Part shown: positions 26,838 through 36,703 of the stretch, one piece after another
How positions within the stretch are numbered: position 1 is the first letter of the stretch
How the letters are laid out: each line of letters begins with the position of its first letter
NCBI GenBank assembly: GCA_963848035.1
Contig: CAWKCD010000001.1
Span: 1,674,001 to 1,738,000, forward strand
Length of the DNA stretch: 64,000 nt
Direction: 5' to 3'
Source: JAVVHH01 sp963848035
GTDB lineage: Bacteria; Pseudomonadota; Alphaproteobacteria; Acetobacterales; Acetobacteraceae
The notes under the pieces: generated by a model
The model's database searches: none
Told to the model about the DNA's origin: nothing
The model's input: only the letters and a program-made list of their open reading frames with translations
Made by a program: the position numbers and the translations under genes

Positions 26838-28309
26838 AGGGCCACGTCCTGGTCATCGATCAGGGAACCACCTCGACGCGATGCATGGTGTTCGGCCCGG
26901 ACATGGCGGTGGTCTCCCGCGCGCAGCAGGAATTCCCGCAGCATTATCCGCAGCCGGGCTGGGTCGAGCACGACCCGGAGGATCTGTGGCGGACGACGGT
27001 CGAGACCGCGAAGGAGGCGACGGCCGGGCTCGACGCCGATGCCATCGCTGCCATTGGAATCACCAACCAGCGCGAGACCACGATCGTATGGGACCGCAGG
27101 ACGGGCCGCCCGATCGCCAACGCGATCGTTTGGCAGGACCGTCGCACCGTGGCCGCCTGCGAGGCTCTGTCCGCCGCCGGGCACGGCCCGATGGTCAACC
27201 AGCGCACCGGATTGCGGCTCGACCCCTATTTCTCCGCCACCAAGATCGGCTGGCTGCTCGACAACGTCGAGGGCGCGCGGACCCGCGCCGAGGCGGGCGA
27301 GCTGGCATTCGGCACGGTCGACAGCTTCCTGCTCTGGCGCCTGACCGACGGTCGCGTCCATGCCACGGACGCAACCAACGCGTCGCGCACGCTGCTCTGC
27401 AGCCTCGATGGTCAGTGGAACCAATCGCTGCTCGATCTGTTCGGCATCCCGGCCCGCATGATGCCCGAGATAAGGGACAGCACCGGCGTGTTCGGGACCA
27501 CCACATTGCTCGGCCGCGAGATCCCGGTCCGCGGCATCGCCGGCGACCAGCAGGCGGCGTTGGTCGGTCAGGCGTGCCTGTCGCCGGGCATGGTCAAGGC
27601 GACGTATGGGACCGGCGCCTTCGTGCTGCTGCATACCGGCGACAAGCCGATGCTCTCGAGCCACGGCATGCTGACCACCATCGCGCTGCAACGCGGCGGC
27701 GTGCGCAGCTACGCGATCGAGGGTTCGATCTTCTCCGCCGGCACCGGCGTGCAATGGTTGCGTGACGGGCTCGGGCTGATCCAGCACGCGTCGGAAATGG
27801 ACGGCCTCGCCGCCGAGGCCGATCCGGCGCAGCACGTCTATCTCGTGCCCGCCTTCACCGGGCTGGGCGCGCCGCATTGGAACAGCCATGCGCGCGCGAC
27901 GCTGAGCGGCATGACGCGCGGCACCACGCGCCGCGAACTGGCAAGGGCCGCGCTCGAATCGGTCGCGTATCAGACACGCGATCTGCTGGACGCGATGCTG
28001 GAGGACGCCGGCCATCGCGACGAGATCGTCCTGCGCGTCGACGGCGGCATGACCGCGAGCAATTGGACGATGCAGTTCCTCGCCGACATGATCGGCGTCG
28101 GCGTCGACCGGCCGCATTGCCTGGAGACGACGGCGCTCGGCGCCGGCTACCTCGCCGGGCTGGATGCGGGCCTCTACCCCGAGCCCGAACAGTTCCAGAA
28201 GCGATGGGCGTTGGAGCGCCACTTCACCCCGTCGCTGCAAGCGGCCGACCGTGACCGCAAATGGGCCGGCTGGCAGGCCGCCGTGGCGCAAGCGCTGCAC
28301 CAGACCTGA
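26834..28309 (+). CDS. glpK: Glycerol kinase
   Basis: GlpK (491 residues) phosphorylates glycerol. FGGY-family motifs are present: VIDQGTTSTRCMVF at the N-terminus, the glycerol-contacting WVEHDPEDLW and NQRETTIVWDR, and GTGAFVLLHTG with VLRVDGGMTASNW at the C-terminus. The start ATG overlaps the end of glpD (ATGA). A very long open frame on the opposite strand (26693-29644) is only the codon-bias shadow of this gene and the next one. Confidence 0.96.
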   Translation: MKGHVLVIDQGTTSTRCMVFGPDMAVVSRAQQEFPQHYPQPGWVEHDPEDLWRTTVETAKEATAGLDADAIAAIGITNQRETTIVWDRRTGRPIANAIVWQDRRTVAACEALSAAGHGPMVNQRTGLRLDPYFSATKIGWLLDNVEGARTRAEAGELAFGTVDSFLLWRLTDGRVHATDATNASRTLLCSLDGQWNQSLLDLFGIPARMMPEIRDSTGVFGTTTLLGREIPVRGIAGDQQAALVGQACLSPGMVKATYGTGAFVLLHTGDKPMLSSHGMLTTIALQRGGVRSYAIEGSIFSAGTGVQWLRDGLGLIQHASEMDGLAAEADPAQHVYLVPAFTGLGAPHWNSHARATLSGMTRGTTRRELARAALESVAYQTRDLLDAMLEDAGHRDEIVLRVDGGMTASNWTMQFLADMIGVGVDRPHCLETTALGAGYLAGLDAGLYPEPEQFQKRWALERHFTPSLQAADRDRKWAGWQAAVAQALHQT

Positions 28310-28384
28310 TTGGCCGAACGCCCTGGCCGGCCGCCTTCCGCCGTGCCAGGCTCGCCCCAACGAGAATGGGCGGAGGGGATGTCG

Positions 28385-29989
28385 ATGCGCACCGGTGTTG
28401 CGGCGATTTGCGCGGTCATGGGGATAGTCGGCACGGCCAACGCGGCGCCGGCCTGCAGCGTCGATGCGCTCAACGCGCTGCAGGTCCCGGATCTGATCGT
28501 CACCGAGGCCAAGGCCGTGGCCGCCGCGGGCGTCACGCCCGGCCACTGCGAGGTGCAGGGCAGCGTCGTCACCAAAGGCGCCGGCGTCGCTGACGGCCTT
28601 GCCGGGTTCGCCATGCAGTTGCCGGACACGTGGCAGCACCGCTTCCTGTTCCTCGGCGTCGGCGGCAACGCCGGCAATCTGATCCCGTCCGTCAATGCCG
28701 TGGACCGCGTTTCGGCGCTGGGCAAAGGCTACGTGACGGTGCTGACCGATACCGGCCATGTCGGTGACGGCACGATCGCGAGCTGGACCCGCTTGTCCGA
28801 CGGCAAGCCGGACCGGGTGAAGATGGTCGACTTCTTCCACCGCGCCGCACATGACGTGACGGTCGCCGGCAAGGCCTTCGCCGAGGCGTTCTATTCCGGC
28901 AAGGTCGAACACGCGTATTTCGACGGCTGCTCCACCGGCGGCCGCATGGCGATGATGGAAGCCGAGCGCTACCCGACCGACTATGACGGCGTGATCGCCG
29001 GCGATCCGATGATGAGCTTCCACACCTACACCGCGCGCGCCGTGGTGCAGAAAGCGGCGCTCTCGAGCCCCGCCGCCTACATCCCCGCCGACACGCTGGC
29101 CGCCATCGATGCCCGCGTGCGGGCGCGCTGCGACTCGCTCGACGGCGCAAAGGACGGACTGGTGCAAAACCCGTCCGCCTGCCCGATCCGTGCGGAGGAC
29201 CTGCGCTGCCGCCCCGGCGAGCAGCAGGCTTGCCTGAACGCCGACCAGGTGCGCGTGCTGAAGAGTTACACCTCGCCGTTCCGCGACAGGCGCGGCCGGG
29301 TCGTGTTCACGCCTTGGGCGATCACCGACCTGGCGGACCCGACCGGCGCGCCCTTCACCGTCACCGGCCGGGCCGCGCCGGATCTGACCAACCTGGCAGC
29401 GCCCTGGAAAGCCGACCCGGCAACCGCGCCGCGGGCTTGGGCGCTGGTGCAGGAGATGGTCACGCACTGGCTCGGCCTCGGGCCCAAGGCCTCCGTCGCC
29501 GACCTCGACGTCGACGGGCAGACCAACACGATCGGCGACAAGATGCTTGCGATGATGAACGCGACCTACGCGGAGGGAAATGCGCGCGACCCGGCCCTGC
29601 TGAAGAAGTTCATCGCCCAGGGACGCAAGATGATCCTCTACCACGGCGCGAGCGACCCCTCGATCCCAGCCTCACAATCCATCGCGTTCTATCGCGACCT
29701 CGTCCATGTGCGTCAGGGGTTGGCGCGCACCCAGGCGAACGTCCGCCTATTCCTGATCCCGGGGATGCATCATTGCAGCGGTGGTCCGGCTCCCGACCAG
29801 TTCGACACGCTCTCCGCGCTCGAGACCTGGGTCGAGCACGGCACGGCGCCGGACGTGATCCAGGCCAGCACCAAGCCGGACAGCCCGGCGCCGCACAAAT
29901 TGCCGCTCTGCCCGTTTCCGCAGCAGGGACGTTACCGCGGCGTGGGCGACGTCAACGACCCCGCGAACTGGCGCTGCATGCCCGGCTGA
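28385..29989 (+). CDS. Secreted tannase/feruloyl-esterase family hydrolase
   Basis: A 534-residue secreted alpha/beta hydrolase of the tannase/feruloyl esterase family, which cleaves ester links of phenolic acids. The signal peptide is MRTGVAAICAVMGIVGTANA, cleaved before APAC. The nucleophile motif is DGCSTGGRMAM (about residue 178) and the catalytic His is in PGMHHCSGG (about 460). The Cys flanking each of these match the family CS-D-HC arrangement. ATG 28385 has GGAGGGG at good spacing, so it is preferred to ATG 28379. The substrate is unknown. Confidence 0.88.
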   Translation: MRTGVAAICAVMGIVGTANAAPACSVDALNALQVPDLIVTEAKAVAAAGVTPGHCEVQGSVVTKGAGVADGLAGFAMQLPDTWQHRFLFLGVGGNAGNLIPSVNAVDRVSALGKGYVTVLTDTGHVGDGTIASWTRLSDGKPDRVKMVDFFHRAAHDVTVAGKAFAEAFYSGKVEHAYFDGCSTGGRMAMMEAERYPTDYDGVIAGDPMMSFHTYTARAVVQKAALSSPAAYIPADTLAAIDARVRARCDSLDGAKDGLVQNPSACPIRAEDLRCRPGEQQACLNADQVRVLKSYTSPFRDRRGRVVFTPWAITDLADPTGAPFTVTGRAAPDLTNLAAPWKADPATAPRAWALVQEMVTHWLGLGPKASVADLDVDGQTNTIGDKMLAMMNATYAEGNARDPALLKKFIAQGRKMILYHGASDPSIPASQSIAFYRDLVHVRQGLARTQANVRLFLIPGMHHCSGGPAPDQFDTLSALETWVEHGTAPDVIQASTKPDSPAPHKLPLCPFPQQGRYRGVGDVNDPANWRCMPG

Positions 29990-31622
29990 TCAGGCGGGCA
30001 GCACCGCCGCGAGGCTGGTGTCGACGACGATGAAGGCCGGGCCGGGCGCCTGCAGCAGCGATGGCAGGATCGCGAGATCCGCTTCGCTGCTGATCCGGGT
30101 GCTCGGCATGCCGAAGGCCTGGCCGATCAACATGAAGTCCGGGTTGGTGAGGCTGGTGCCACTGACACGGCCGGGGAACTGCCGCTCCTGGTTGATGCGG
30201 ATGGAACCGTAGGAGCGGTTGTCGGACACGATCACCTTCAGCGACAGGCCGCGTTCGAGCGCGACGGCCAGTTCGTTGCCGGTCATCAGGAACCCGCCAT
30301 CGCCGACGAGACAGACGACCGTCCGCTCGGGATGCCGTAGCCCGGCGGCGACCGCGGCTGGGACGCCGAACCCCATCGCGCCAGCGATCGGCGCCAGCAG
30401 GCGCTGCGGCGGCCGGAACGGGATGATCCGATAGGCGGGCGCTGCGAACGTGCCGGCATCGAGTGTCAGGATCCCGGCCTCCGGCAGGGTCCGGCCGACG
30501 ATCTCCACCACGCGTTCGAACGCCACGCCGTCATCGGCCCGCCGGCTACCAGGCGCCGCCTGACGCCGATGCTCGGCGTGGAGCCGTCCGATCCAGTCGG
30601 CGCGATCCGGGGCCAGAGCCGGTTCGCCGATCTGGTCAAGTAACGACGCAGGGTCGCACGCCAGAGCGAGATCCGTTGGGAAATGAGTGCCGATGGCGGC
30701 CGCATCGGCATGCACGTGCACGAGACGCTGACCCGGGGCAGGGAAGGCGTAACCCTGCGTCGTGATGTCGGACAGACGCGCCCCGAATGCCACGACCAGG
30801 TCCGCCTCATGGAACAGCGCCATCTGCTGCGCGGGGTTGGCGAGCGCCATCGCGCCGGCGTAGTTCGGATGCGAATTGTCGAACAGATCCTGCCGCCGGA
30901 AGGATACCAGGACGGGCAGGGACCAAGTCTCGGCGAAACGCTGCAGCCCGTCGACGTGCAGCTGCAGCGCGCTGCCGGCGAGCACGATCGGACGTCGGGC
31001 TTGCTGCAGCCATTCCCGTAGTTGCGCGATGTCCGCACCCGTCGCGGCCGCCCGCACCGGCGATTGCGGACGGGCCGGCAGCGCCTGCGTCGACGCCGTC
31101 AACACGTCTTCCGGCAGTACCGACCACGACCGGGCCCGGCGTTCCGGTGGTGGCGACCTGCAGGGCGCGCAGCATCGCCTCCTGGATACGGGCGGGATCG
31201 GCAACTTCGATCACCCATTTCGCGATGGCGCCGAACATCTGCCGGTAGTCGATCTCCTGGAATGCATCGCGGCGCAGGTCGCGTGCGGCGACCTGGCCGA
31301 CCAGCAGGAGGAACGGCACCGCGTCTTGTTGCGCGGTGTGCACGGCGATCGCCGCATTGCTGGCGCCGGGTCCGCGGCTGACGCAGGCGATGCCGGGCCG
31401 ATGCGTCAGCCGGGCATCGGCCAGGGCCATGAATCCGGCTCCGGACTCGTGCCGGCACACGACCGTATCGATGTCGGGGCGGCGATAAAGCGCGTCGAGC
31501 AGGCCGAGATAGCTTTCGCCCGGCACGCAGAACACGCGGTCGATGCCATGCGCGACCAGGCTGTCGACGAGCACTTGGCCTGCTGTCGCGTCTTGTTGAA
31601 CCGATGTCGTTCCATCATTCAC
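29990..31622 (-). CDS. Thiamine-diphosphate enzyme, acetolactate-synthase-like (frameshifted near 31120)
   Basis: A ThDP-dependent decarboxylase/synthase, about 543 residues after repair. The N-terminal domain holds the Glu that activates thiamine (FCVPGESYLGLLDAL), then the central domain (PIVLAGSALQLH), and the C-terminal pyrophosphate site has LVGDGGFLMTGNELAVAL. The frame breaks at GPVVV: an extra base in the CC at 31120-31121 moves VLPEDVLTA into the next frame. The start is GTG at 31622, with GGGAGGACGG upstream. It is not part of an ilvBN pair, so a catabolic synthase or decarboxylase is more likely than branched-chain synthesis. It overlaps no neighbour on its strand and converges with the esterase. 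Confidence 0.82.
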
Positions 31623-31720
31623 GAGCGCCGTCCTCCCTCGCGGTGATCTACGCGTTGGGGCGGCTCTCGACAATTCGGCGCTTGCGGGCGAGAAAGCGCG
31701 TCCATCGGAAAGGTTGAGGC

Positions 31721-32605
31721 ATGGCCGCGGAAAAGTGGATCAGCGAGCCGATGCGCGCCGCCTCGACACTCGCGCCGGCGTCATTCGAGATGCCCCCGAA
31801 CGCGTGCGACAGCCACATGCACGTGTTCGGGCCGGTCGATGCCTATCCGGGCGTGCCGGACGCGAAATACACCAAGCCGGAGGGCGACCTCGCCCAGTAT
31901 CTGGCCGTCGCCGAACGCCTGCGCATCGCGCGGCTGGTGTTCGTGCAGGCCAGCTTCTATGGCACCGACAACCGCTGCATCCTCGATGCGATGGCGCAAT
32001 GCGGACGTCCCGCGCGCGCCGTCGTGTTCCTGCCGCCTGCGCCATCTGCCGCCCTGCTCGACGACTATCGCGCGCGCGGCGTGCGCGGCGTCCGCCTGGA
32101 CCTGTTCAAAGCCGATGCTGCGGGCGCGTCCGTCGCCGAAATCCGCGCGCGGATCGCCGAGGCTTCGGCCATCGCCCGCCCGCTCGGCTGGCATCTCGAA
32201 TTCTATGCGCCGGGCCGGTGGGTGCGCGACCTGCTGCCAGACCTGGCCGATCTCGAGGTGGAATGGTGCGTCAACCACATGGGCTACATGACCGCCGAGG
32301 AGGGCCTGACCGATGCTGACTTCCAGGCGCTCGTCGATCTGGTGCGGCATCGCGGCTGGGTGAAGCTGACCGGTCCATACCGCGTCTCGCATGACGGCCC
32401 GGACGAGCGGCCGGACGCGATGGCGCGGGCGCTGATCGCGGCTGCGCCCGGCCGCCTGGTGTGGGGCACGGATTGGCCGCATATCCCGAAAGGCGGCCGC
32501 GACACCGGGGCGCTGCTGAACCGGCTGGCGCTGTGGTGCCCGGATCCGGTCATCCGGAACCGGATCCTCGTGGACAATCCGAGCCGGCTCTACGACTTCG
32601 GCTGA
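31721..32605 (+). CDS. Amidohydrolase-2 family, 2-pyrone-4,6-dicarboxylate lactonase (LigI)-like
   Basis: A 294-residue TIM-barrel amidohydrolase. The N-terminal metal/active-site motif CDSHMHVFGP is at about residues 28-37, and the C-terminal Asp motif VWGTDWPHIP is at about 247-256. LigI opens 2-pyrone-4,6-dicarboxylate to 4-carboxy-2-hydroxymuconate / 4-oxalomesaconate in 4,5-cleavage aromatic degradation. The DSHMHVFGP and WGTDWPH motifs fit that subgroup, but related lactonases share them. Context supports it: a LigU/PrpF-like tautomerase and TRAP carboxylate transporters follow. Confidence 0.75.
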   Translation: MAAEKWISEPMRAASTLAPASFEMPPNACDSHMHVFGPVDAYPGVPDAKYTKPEGDLAQYLAVAERLRIARLVFVQASFYGTDNRCILDAMAQCGRPARAVVFLPPAPSAALLDDYRARGVRGVRLDLFKADAAGASVAEIRARIAEASAIARPLGWHLEFYAPGRWVRDLLPDLADLEVEWCVNHMGYMTAEEGLTDADFQALVDLVRHRGWVKLTGPYRVSHDGPDERPDAMARALIAAAPGRLVWGTDWPHIPKGGRDTGALLNRLALWCPDPVIRNRILVDNPSRLYDFG

Positions 32606-32675
32606 CGCCGCTCCGCATTGCGAGAGAGCGCGGAACTCACTAGCATCCCGACAAAATTACTTCGAGGAAACAGAC

Positions 32676-33674
32676 ATGCCGCGTTCGTTCGGTCGCCGCG
32701 CCGTGCTCGCAAGCACCGCTGCCGCTCCGCTGCTGGCGATGCCGTTCATCGCCCGCGGACAGAGCCGCGTCTTGAAGCTGACGCTCGCCGACACCGTCGC
32801 CAGCCCGGTGTATGCCATCGCGCAGCGCTTCGCGGCGAACCTGAAGGACAAGAGCGGCGGGGCGATCAACGTCCAGGTCTACGGCGCCGGCCAGCTCGGC
32901 AGCCAGGCCAACGCGCTCACCAGCCTGCAGACCGGGATCGTCGATTTCGTCATCCATACCAACGGCTACATGGAAACGATCTTCCCCAAGCTCGCCGTGC
33001 TCGACCTGCCGTTCCTGTTCCGCGATGCCGCCTCGGCCGAGAAGCTGCTCGACGGGCCGACTGGGCAGGGCCTGTTCGAGCAATTCCCGGAGCGCGGCAT
33101 CTATGGCCTGTGCTGGGGGCACTGGGGCTGGCGTCCGTTCACCACGACCTCGGCCACGCCGATGCCCAAGCCCGCCGACATGGCCGGGCTCAAGATCCGC
33201 ATCCAGCCCGGCGCCATCTACGCCGAGACTTACAAGACCCTCGGCGCCATCCCGACTGCGATCGACATCAGCGAGGTGTATCTCGCGCTGTCGCAGGGCG
33301 CGGTCGGCGCCGTCGAGTTGCCGCTGATCTCGATGGTCGCCAACAAGATGCAGGAAGTCGTCAAGCACACCAACGACAACAAGATGGTCTACAACGCCGG
33401 CGCGCTGATGGTCTCCAAGCGCCGCTTCGACGGGTTCACGCCGGAACAGCAGGCGACCGTCCGCGGCTGCGCCCACGAGATGGCGGCGGATTGGCGCAGT
33501 TCGGTGGCATCCGCCACGGTCCAGGCCGAAGCGACGCTGAAGGCGGCCGGCGTCACGATCAGCCCGGTCGATACGCCGGCGTTCATGGCCGCGACGAAGC
33601 CGATCTACGAGATGTTCCGTCCCACCATCGGCGACGCGTTGATGGACGAGGTGCTCAAGCAAATCTCGGCATAG
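32676..33674 (+). CDS. TRAP transporter substrate-binding protein (DctP-type)
   Basis: A 332-residue periplasmic receptor of a TRAP transporter for organic acids. The N-terminus PRSFGRRAVLASTAAAPLL has the look of a Tat signal (RR followed by a hydrophobic stretch). Family motifs are FAANLKDKSGGAINVQVYGAGQ and PFLFRDAASAEKLLDGP; the substrate Arg lies in GLKIRIQPG (about 174). It is the first gene of the TRAP pair, 9 bases before the fused permease. Confidence 0.85.
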   Translation: MPRSFGRRAVLASTAAAPLLAMPFIARGQSRVLKLTLADTVASPVYAIAQRFAANLKDKSGGAINVQVYGAGQLGSQANALTSLQTGIVDFVIHTNGYMETIFPKLAVLDLPFLFRDAASAEKLLDGPTGQGLFEQFPERGIYGLCWGHWGWRPFTTTSATPMPKPADMAGLKIRIQPGAIYAETYKTLGAIPTAIDISEVYLALSQGAVGAVELPLISMVANKMQEVVKHTNDNKMVYNAGALMVSKRRFDGFTPEQQATVRGCAHEMAADWRSSVASATVQAEATLKAAGVTISPVDTPAFMAATKPIYEMFRPTIGDALMDEVLKQISA

Positions 33675-33683
33675 TTCCGGCCT

Positions 33684-35604
33684 TTGGAAATACTGTCCGA
33701 CAACGGCGCCGGGCAGCTGCCCGGCGGGCTAGCCGCGGGCGGACCGCGGCTGACGAGCCTGCGGCGTTCGTTGTTGCGCCTGATCGACGCGGTCCATCTG
33801 AGCGCCACCGTGGTCGCGGCATTCGTCATGCTCGCCGAGCTGGTGATCATCCTGTGCGACGTGGCGCAGCGCGAGTTCCTCAGCCGGTCGTTCCTCTGGT
33901 CCGACGAGACGGCGAAATTCAGCCTGTCGACGATCGCCTTCATCGGCGGTGCCGCCGCCTACCGCTCGCGGCAGCACACCTCGGTGCGCGTCCTGCTCGA
34001 CCGCATGTCGCGGCCAGCGGTCGATCTCGTGCTCGGCATCCTCGAATGGACCGTGGCGGTCACCGCGGGGATCGCCGCCTGGCAGGGCGTGCTGTTCCTC
34101 GAGACCAATGCCGCCACGCACACGCCGATCCTGCAGATCAGCACGAGCTGGATCGGTCTGCCGCTGCCGCTCGGCATGGCGCTGGTCGTGCTGTTCGCGC
34201 TCGAGCGGCTGCTGCTGCAACACCGGCCCGCGGTGGCCGCGATGGCCCTGGCGGTGGTTGCCGCCGCGACCGCCGTCATCGTCACCACCGACGCGGTCGG
34301 CTTCTTCGTCGACGCACGACTCGCTGGCGCTGCTGCTGATGCTGATGCTGTTCTTCGGCACGGTGCTGCTCGGCCTGCCGGTCAGCTTCGCGATGCTGCT
34401 CTCGACGCTGATCTACCTCACCATGACGGACGCGGCGCCGGTGATCGCGGTGCCGCAGAACATGATCGACGGTACCGGCAACTTCATCCTGCTCGCCTTA
34501 CCGTTCTTCATCTTCGCCGGGTTGATCATGGAGCGCGGCGGGATCAGTTTGCGGCTGGTGCAGTTCGCGATGGCGATCGTGGGCAACGTGCGGGGCGCGC
34601 TGCTGCAGGTGATGGTGGTGACGATCTATCTGGTCAGCGGCATCTCCGGCTCGAAGATCGCCGACGTCGCCGCGGTCGGCTCGGTGATGCGGGGTGAGAT
34701 GCGGCGGCATGGGTATCTGCCGGAGGAAGGCGCGGCCGTGCTGGCGGCGTCGGCGGCGATGGCCGAGACGATCCCGCCGAGCATCGCCATGCTCGTGCTC
34801 GGCTCGGTGACGCCGATCTCGATCGGGACGCTGTTCGTGGCCGGGCTGTTGCCGGCGGCGCTGATCGCGGCGTGCCTGATGGCGCTGATCTGGGTGCAGG
34901 CGCGGCATCGCACGTCGCCGCCGATGGTCGAACGCGGCCGGCGTCTCGCCGCGATCCCGCCGGCGATCCTGCCGCTGATCATGCCGGTCGCGATGGTGAT
35001 GGGGATCCGTTTCGGCATCGCCACGCCGACGGAAGTCTCGACGTTCGCCGTGCTCTACGGCCTTGCGCTGTCGGTGTTGATCTATCGCGGCCTGCCCTGG
35101 CGCGCCGTGCTGCAGCTGACGCTGTCGGGCGCGATGTCGGCCGGGATGGTGCTGTTCGTGCTGTCCTCGGCGCAGTCCTTCGCCTGGGTGCTGGCCGCGG
35201 CCAACCTGCCGCAGCAACTCGTGATCCTGCTCGACGAATCCGGCCGCAGCCCGGCGGTGTTCTGGATCGGCTCGATCGTGCTGCTGATCCTGGTCGGCAC
35301 GCTGCTGGAGGGCTTGCCGGCGCTGATCATCCTGGCGCCGCTCCTGTTGCCGATCGCCACCGGGCTGGGGATCGACGCGGTCCAATACGGGATCGTGCTG
35401 ATCCTGGCGATGGGCGTCGGCGCGTTCATGCCGCCGGTGGGGATCGGTTTCTACGTGGCCTCGGCGGTGGCCGGCAGCCGGGTCGAGGCGGCGGCGCGGC
35501 GCATGGTGCCGTTCCTGGTGGTGCTGGTGCTGGCGATCGCCTTGATCGCGTTCGTGCCCGGCATCTCGTTAGTCGTCCCGCACTTGATCAACGGGCGAGG
35601 CTAG
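33684..35604 (+). CDS. Fused TRAP permease, DctQ-DctM (frameshifted near 34314-34317)
   Basis: The small (DctQ) and large (DctM) membrane subunits are joined in one protein of about 640 residues once an extra base is removed. Residues 1-205 form the DctQ domain with four hydrophobic segments (VVAAFVMLAELVIIL; FLWSDETAKF). The DctM domain starts at DSLALLLMLMLFFGTVLLGLP and carries LALPFFIFAGLIMERGG and the C-terminal MPPVGIGFYVASAV. After V-D at 34311-34313, four bases (GCAC) stand where three are needed. The start is TTG at 33684 without a strong ribosome-binding site. It transports the ligand of the preceding DctP, probably a carboxylate. Confidence 0.85.
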
Positions 35605-36692
35605 GCGGCCAGGCGCGCCTCCGGGACGAACACCTCGCCGCGCATGATTGGGCGCGCGGTGCGCAGGACGCCGGCGCGGATCACTTGCAACGACGCACCT
35701 TCACCCGCGGTCTCCATGCGTACGTCGACCATGCCGGAGGGGTGCTCGATCCAGATCGTGCAGGGATTGCCGCCGGGACGAACGGCCAGATCGTAGGCTA
35801 CCGATCCTTGCAGCAGGCACGCCGTCGCGACGCAGACCCCGCCGGTGACGGCATGGGCCGCGTGCAGCTTGTGCGGCGTCAGGTAGCGGGACGTGATAGC
35901 GCCCGTGCCGCGGGGACGCGACAGCAGCCCCACCTTCGGTATCACCTTGCCGCCGACATCGCCGAAACCCATGCGGCGCCCCGCCTCGAGCCGGATCTGC
36001 TCGATTCGCGCCAGCAGCGCCGTGTTGCCGTCGATCTCCGCCCGCCCCTCGATGCCGGAGAGGCCGAGGTCCTCGGCGCGCATCATCACCATGGGCATGC
36101 AGACGTCGAGGCAGGAGACGTCGATGCCGTCGATGGTTTCCATGGCGTGGCCGGTGGGGAGCATCTTGCCGGTCTTGGCGCCGACGGCGTCGAGGAAGTT
36201 GAGCGTGATCGGGGCGGCAGTGCCGGGCACGCCGTCGATCGCGGCGTCGCCGGTGTAGGTAACGCGGCCGCCGGGCGTCTGGACGACGGCTTCGATCCGG
36301 CTGCTGGTGTTGACGTCGAAGATAATGACGTTGGTGCTGCCGTCGTGGGCGGGGACCATGCCGGTTTCGATGGCGAAGGGACCGACGCCGGAGAGCATGT
36401 TGCCGCAGGAGGGGGAGGTGTCGACGATGGCGCGGCCGATATCGACCTGGGCGAAGAGGTAGTCGACGTCGACGCCGGGGCGGGTGGATTTGGAGATGAT
36501 CGCGACCTTGCTGGTCAGCGTGTCGGCGCCGCCGAGGCCGTCGATCTGGCGCAGGTCGGGCGAGCCCATCATGGCGAGGAGCATGCGGTCGCGTTCGGCG
36601 ATGTCTCGCGGCAGGTCGTCAGCCTTGAGGAACGGGCCTTTGGACGTGCCGCCCCGCATCAGCAGGCAGGGGATCGCGCGTTGTTGGAACAA
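35601..36692 (-). CDS. PrpF-family isomerase, 4-oxalomesaconate tautomerase (LigU/GalD)-like
   Basis: A 363-residue protein of the PrpF family, which moves double bonds in tricarboxylic unsaturated acids. The family start IPCLLMRGGTSKGPF is at residues 6-20, with VDTSPSCGNMLSGVGPFA (about 97) holding the likely catalytic Cys. PrpF itself isomerises 2-methylaconitate; LigU/GalD act on 4-oxalomesaconate. There is no prpB, prpC or acnD here, but a LigI-like lactonase is close, so the second role fits better. The start is TTG at 36692, six bases after AAGGAGA. It is the last gene of the minus-strand TRAP operon. Confidence 0.8.
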   Translation of the reverse strand: MFQQRAIPCLLMRGGTSKGPFLKADDLPRDIAERDRMLLAMMGSPDLRQIDGLGGADTLTSKVAIISKSTRPGVDVDYLFAQVDIGRAIVDTSPSCGNMLSGVGPFAIETGMVPAHDGSTNVIIFDVNTSSRIEAVVQTPGGRVTYTGDAAIDGVPGTAAPITLNFLDAVGAKTGKMLPTGHAMETIDGIDVSCLDVCMPMVMMRAEDLGLSGIEGRAEIDGNTALLARIEQIRLEAGRRMGFGDVGGKVIPKVGLLSRPRGTGAITSRYLTPHKLHAAHAVTGGVCVATACLLQGSVAYDLAVRPGGNPCTIWIEHPSGMVDVRMETAGEGASLQVIRAGVLRTARPIMRGEVFVPEARLAA

Positions 36693-36703
36693 GATCGGTC
36701 TCC

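Noticed and set aside
26693..29644. 983-codon open frame antisense to glpK and the esterase
   Set aside because: It mirrors two genes with clear family motifs on the other strand; the frame is a product of high GC and codon bias, with no motif of its own.
29990..31622. Biosynthetic acetolactate synthase (ilvB)
   Set aside because: No ilvN or ilvC follows and the gene stands among catabolic genes, so only the general ThDP family is called.
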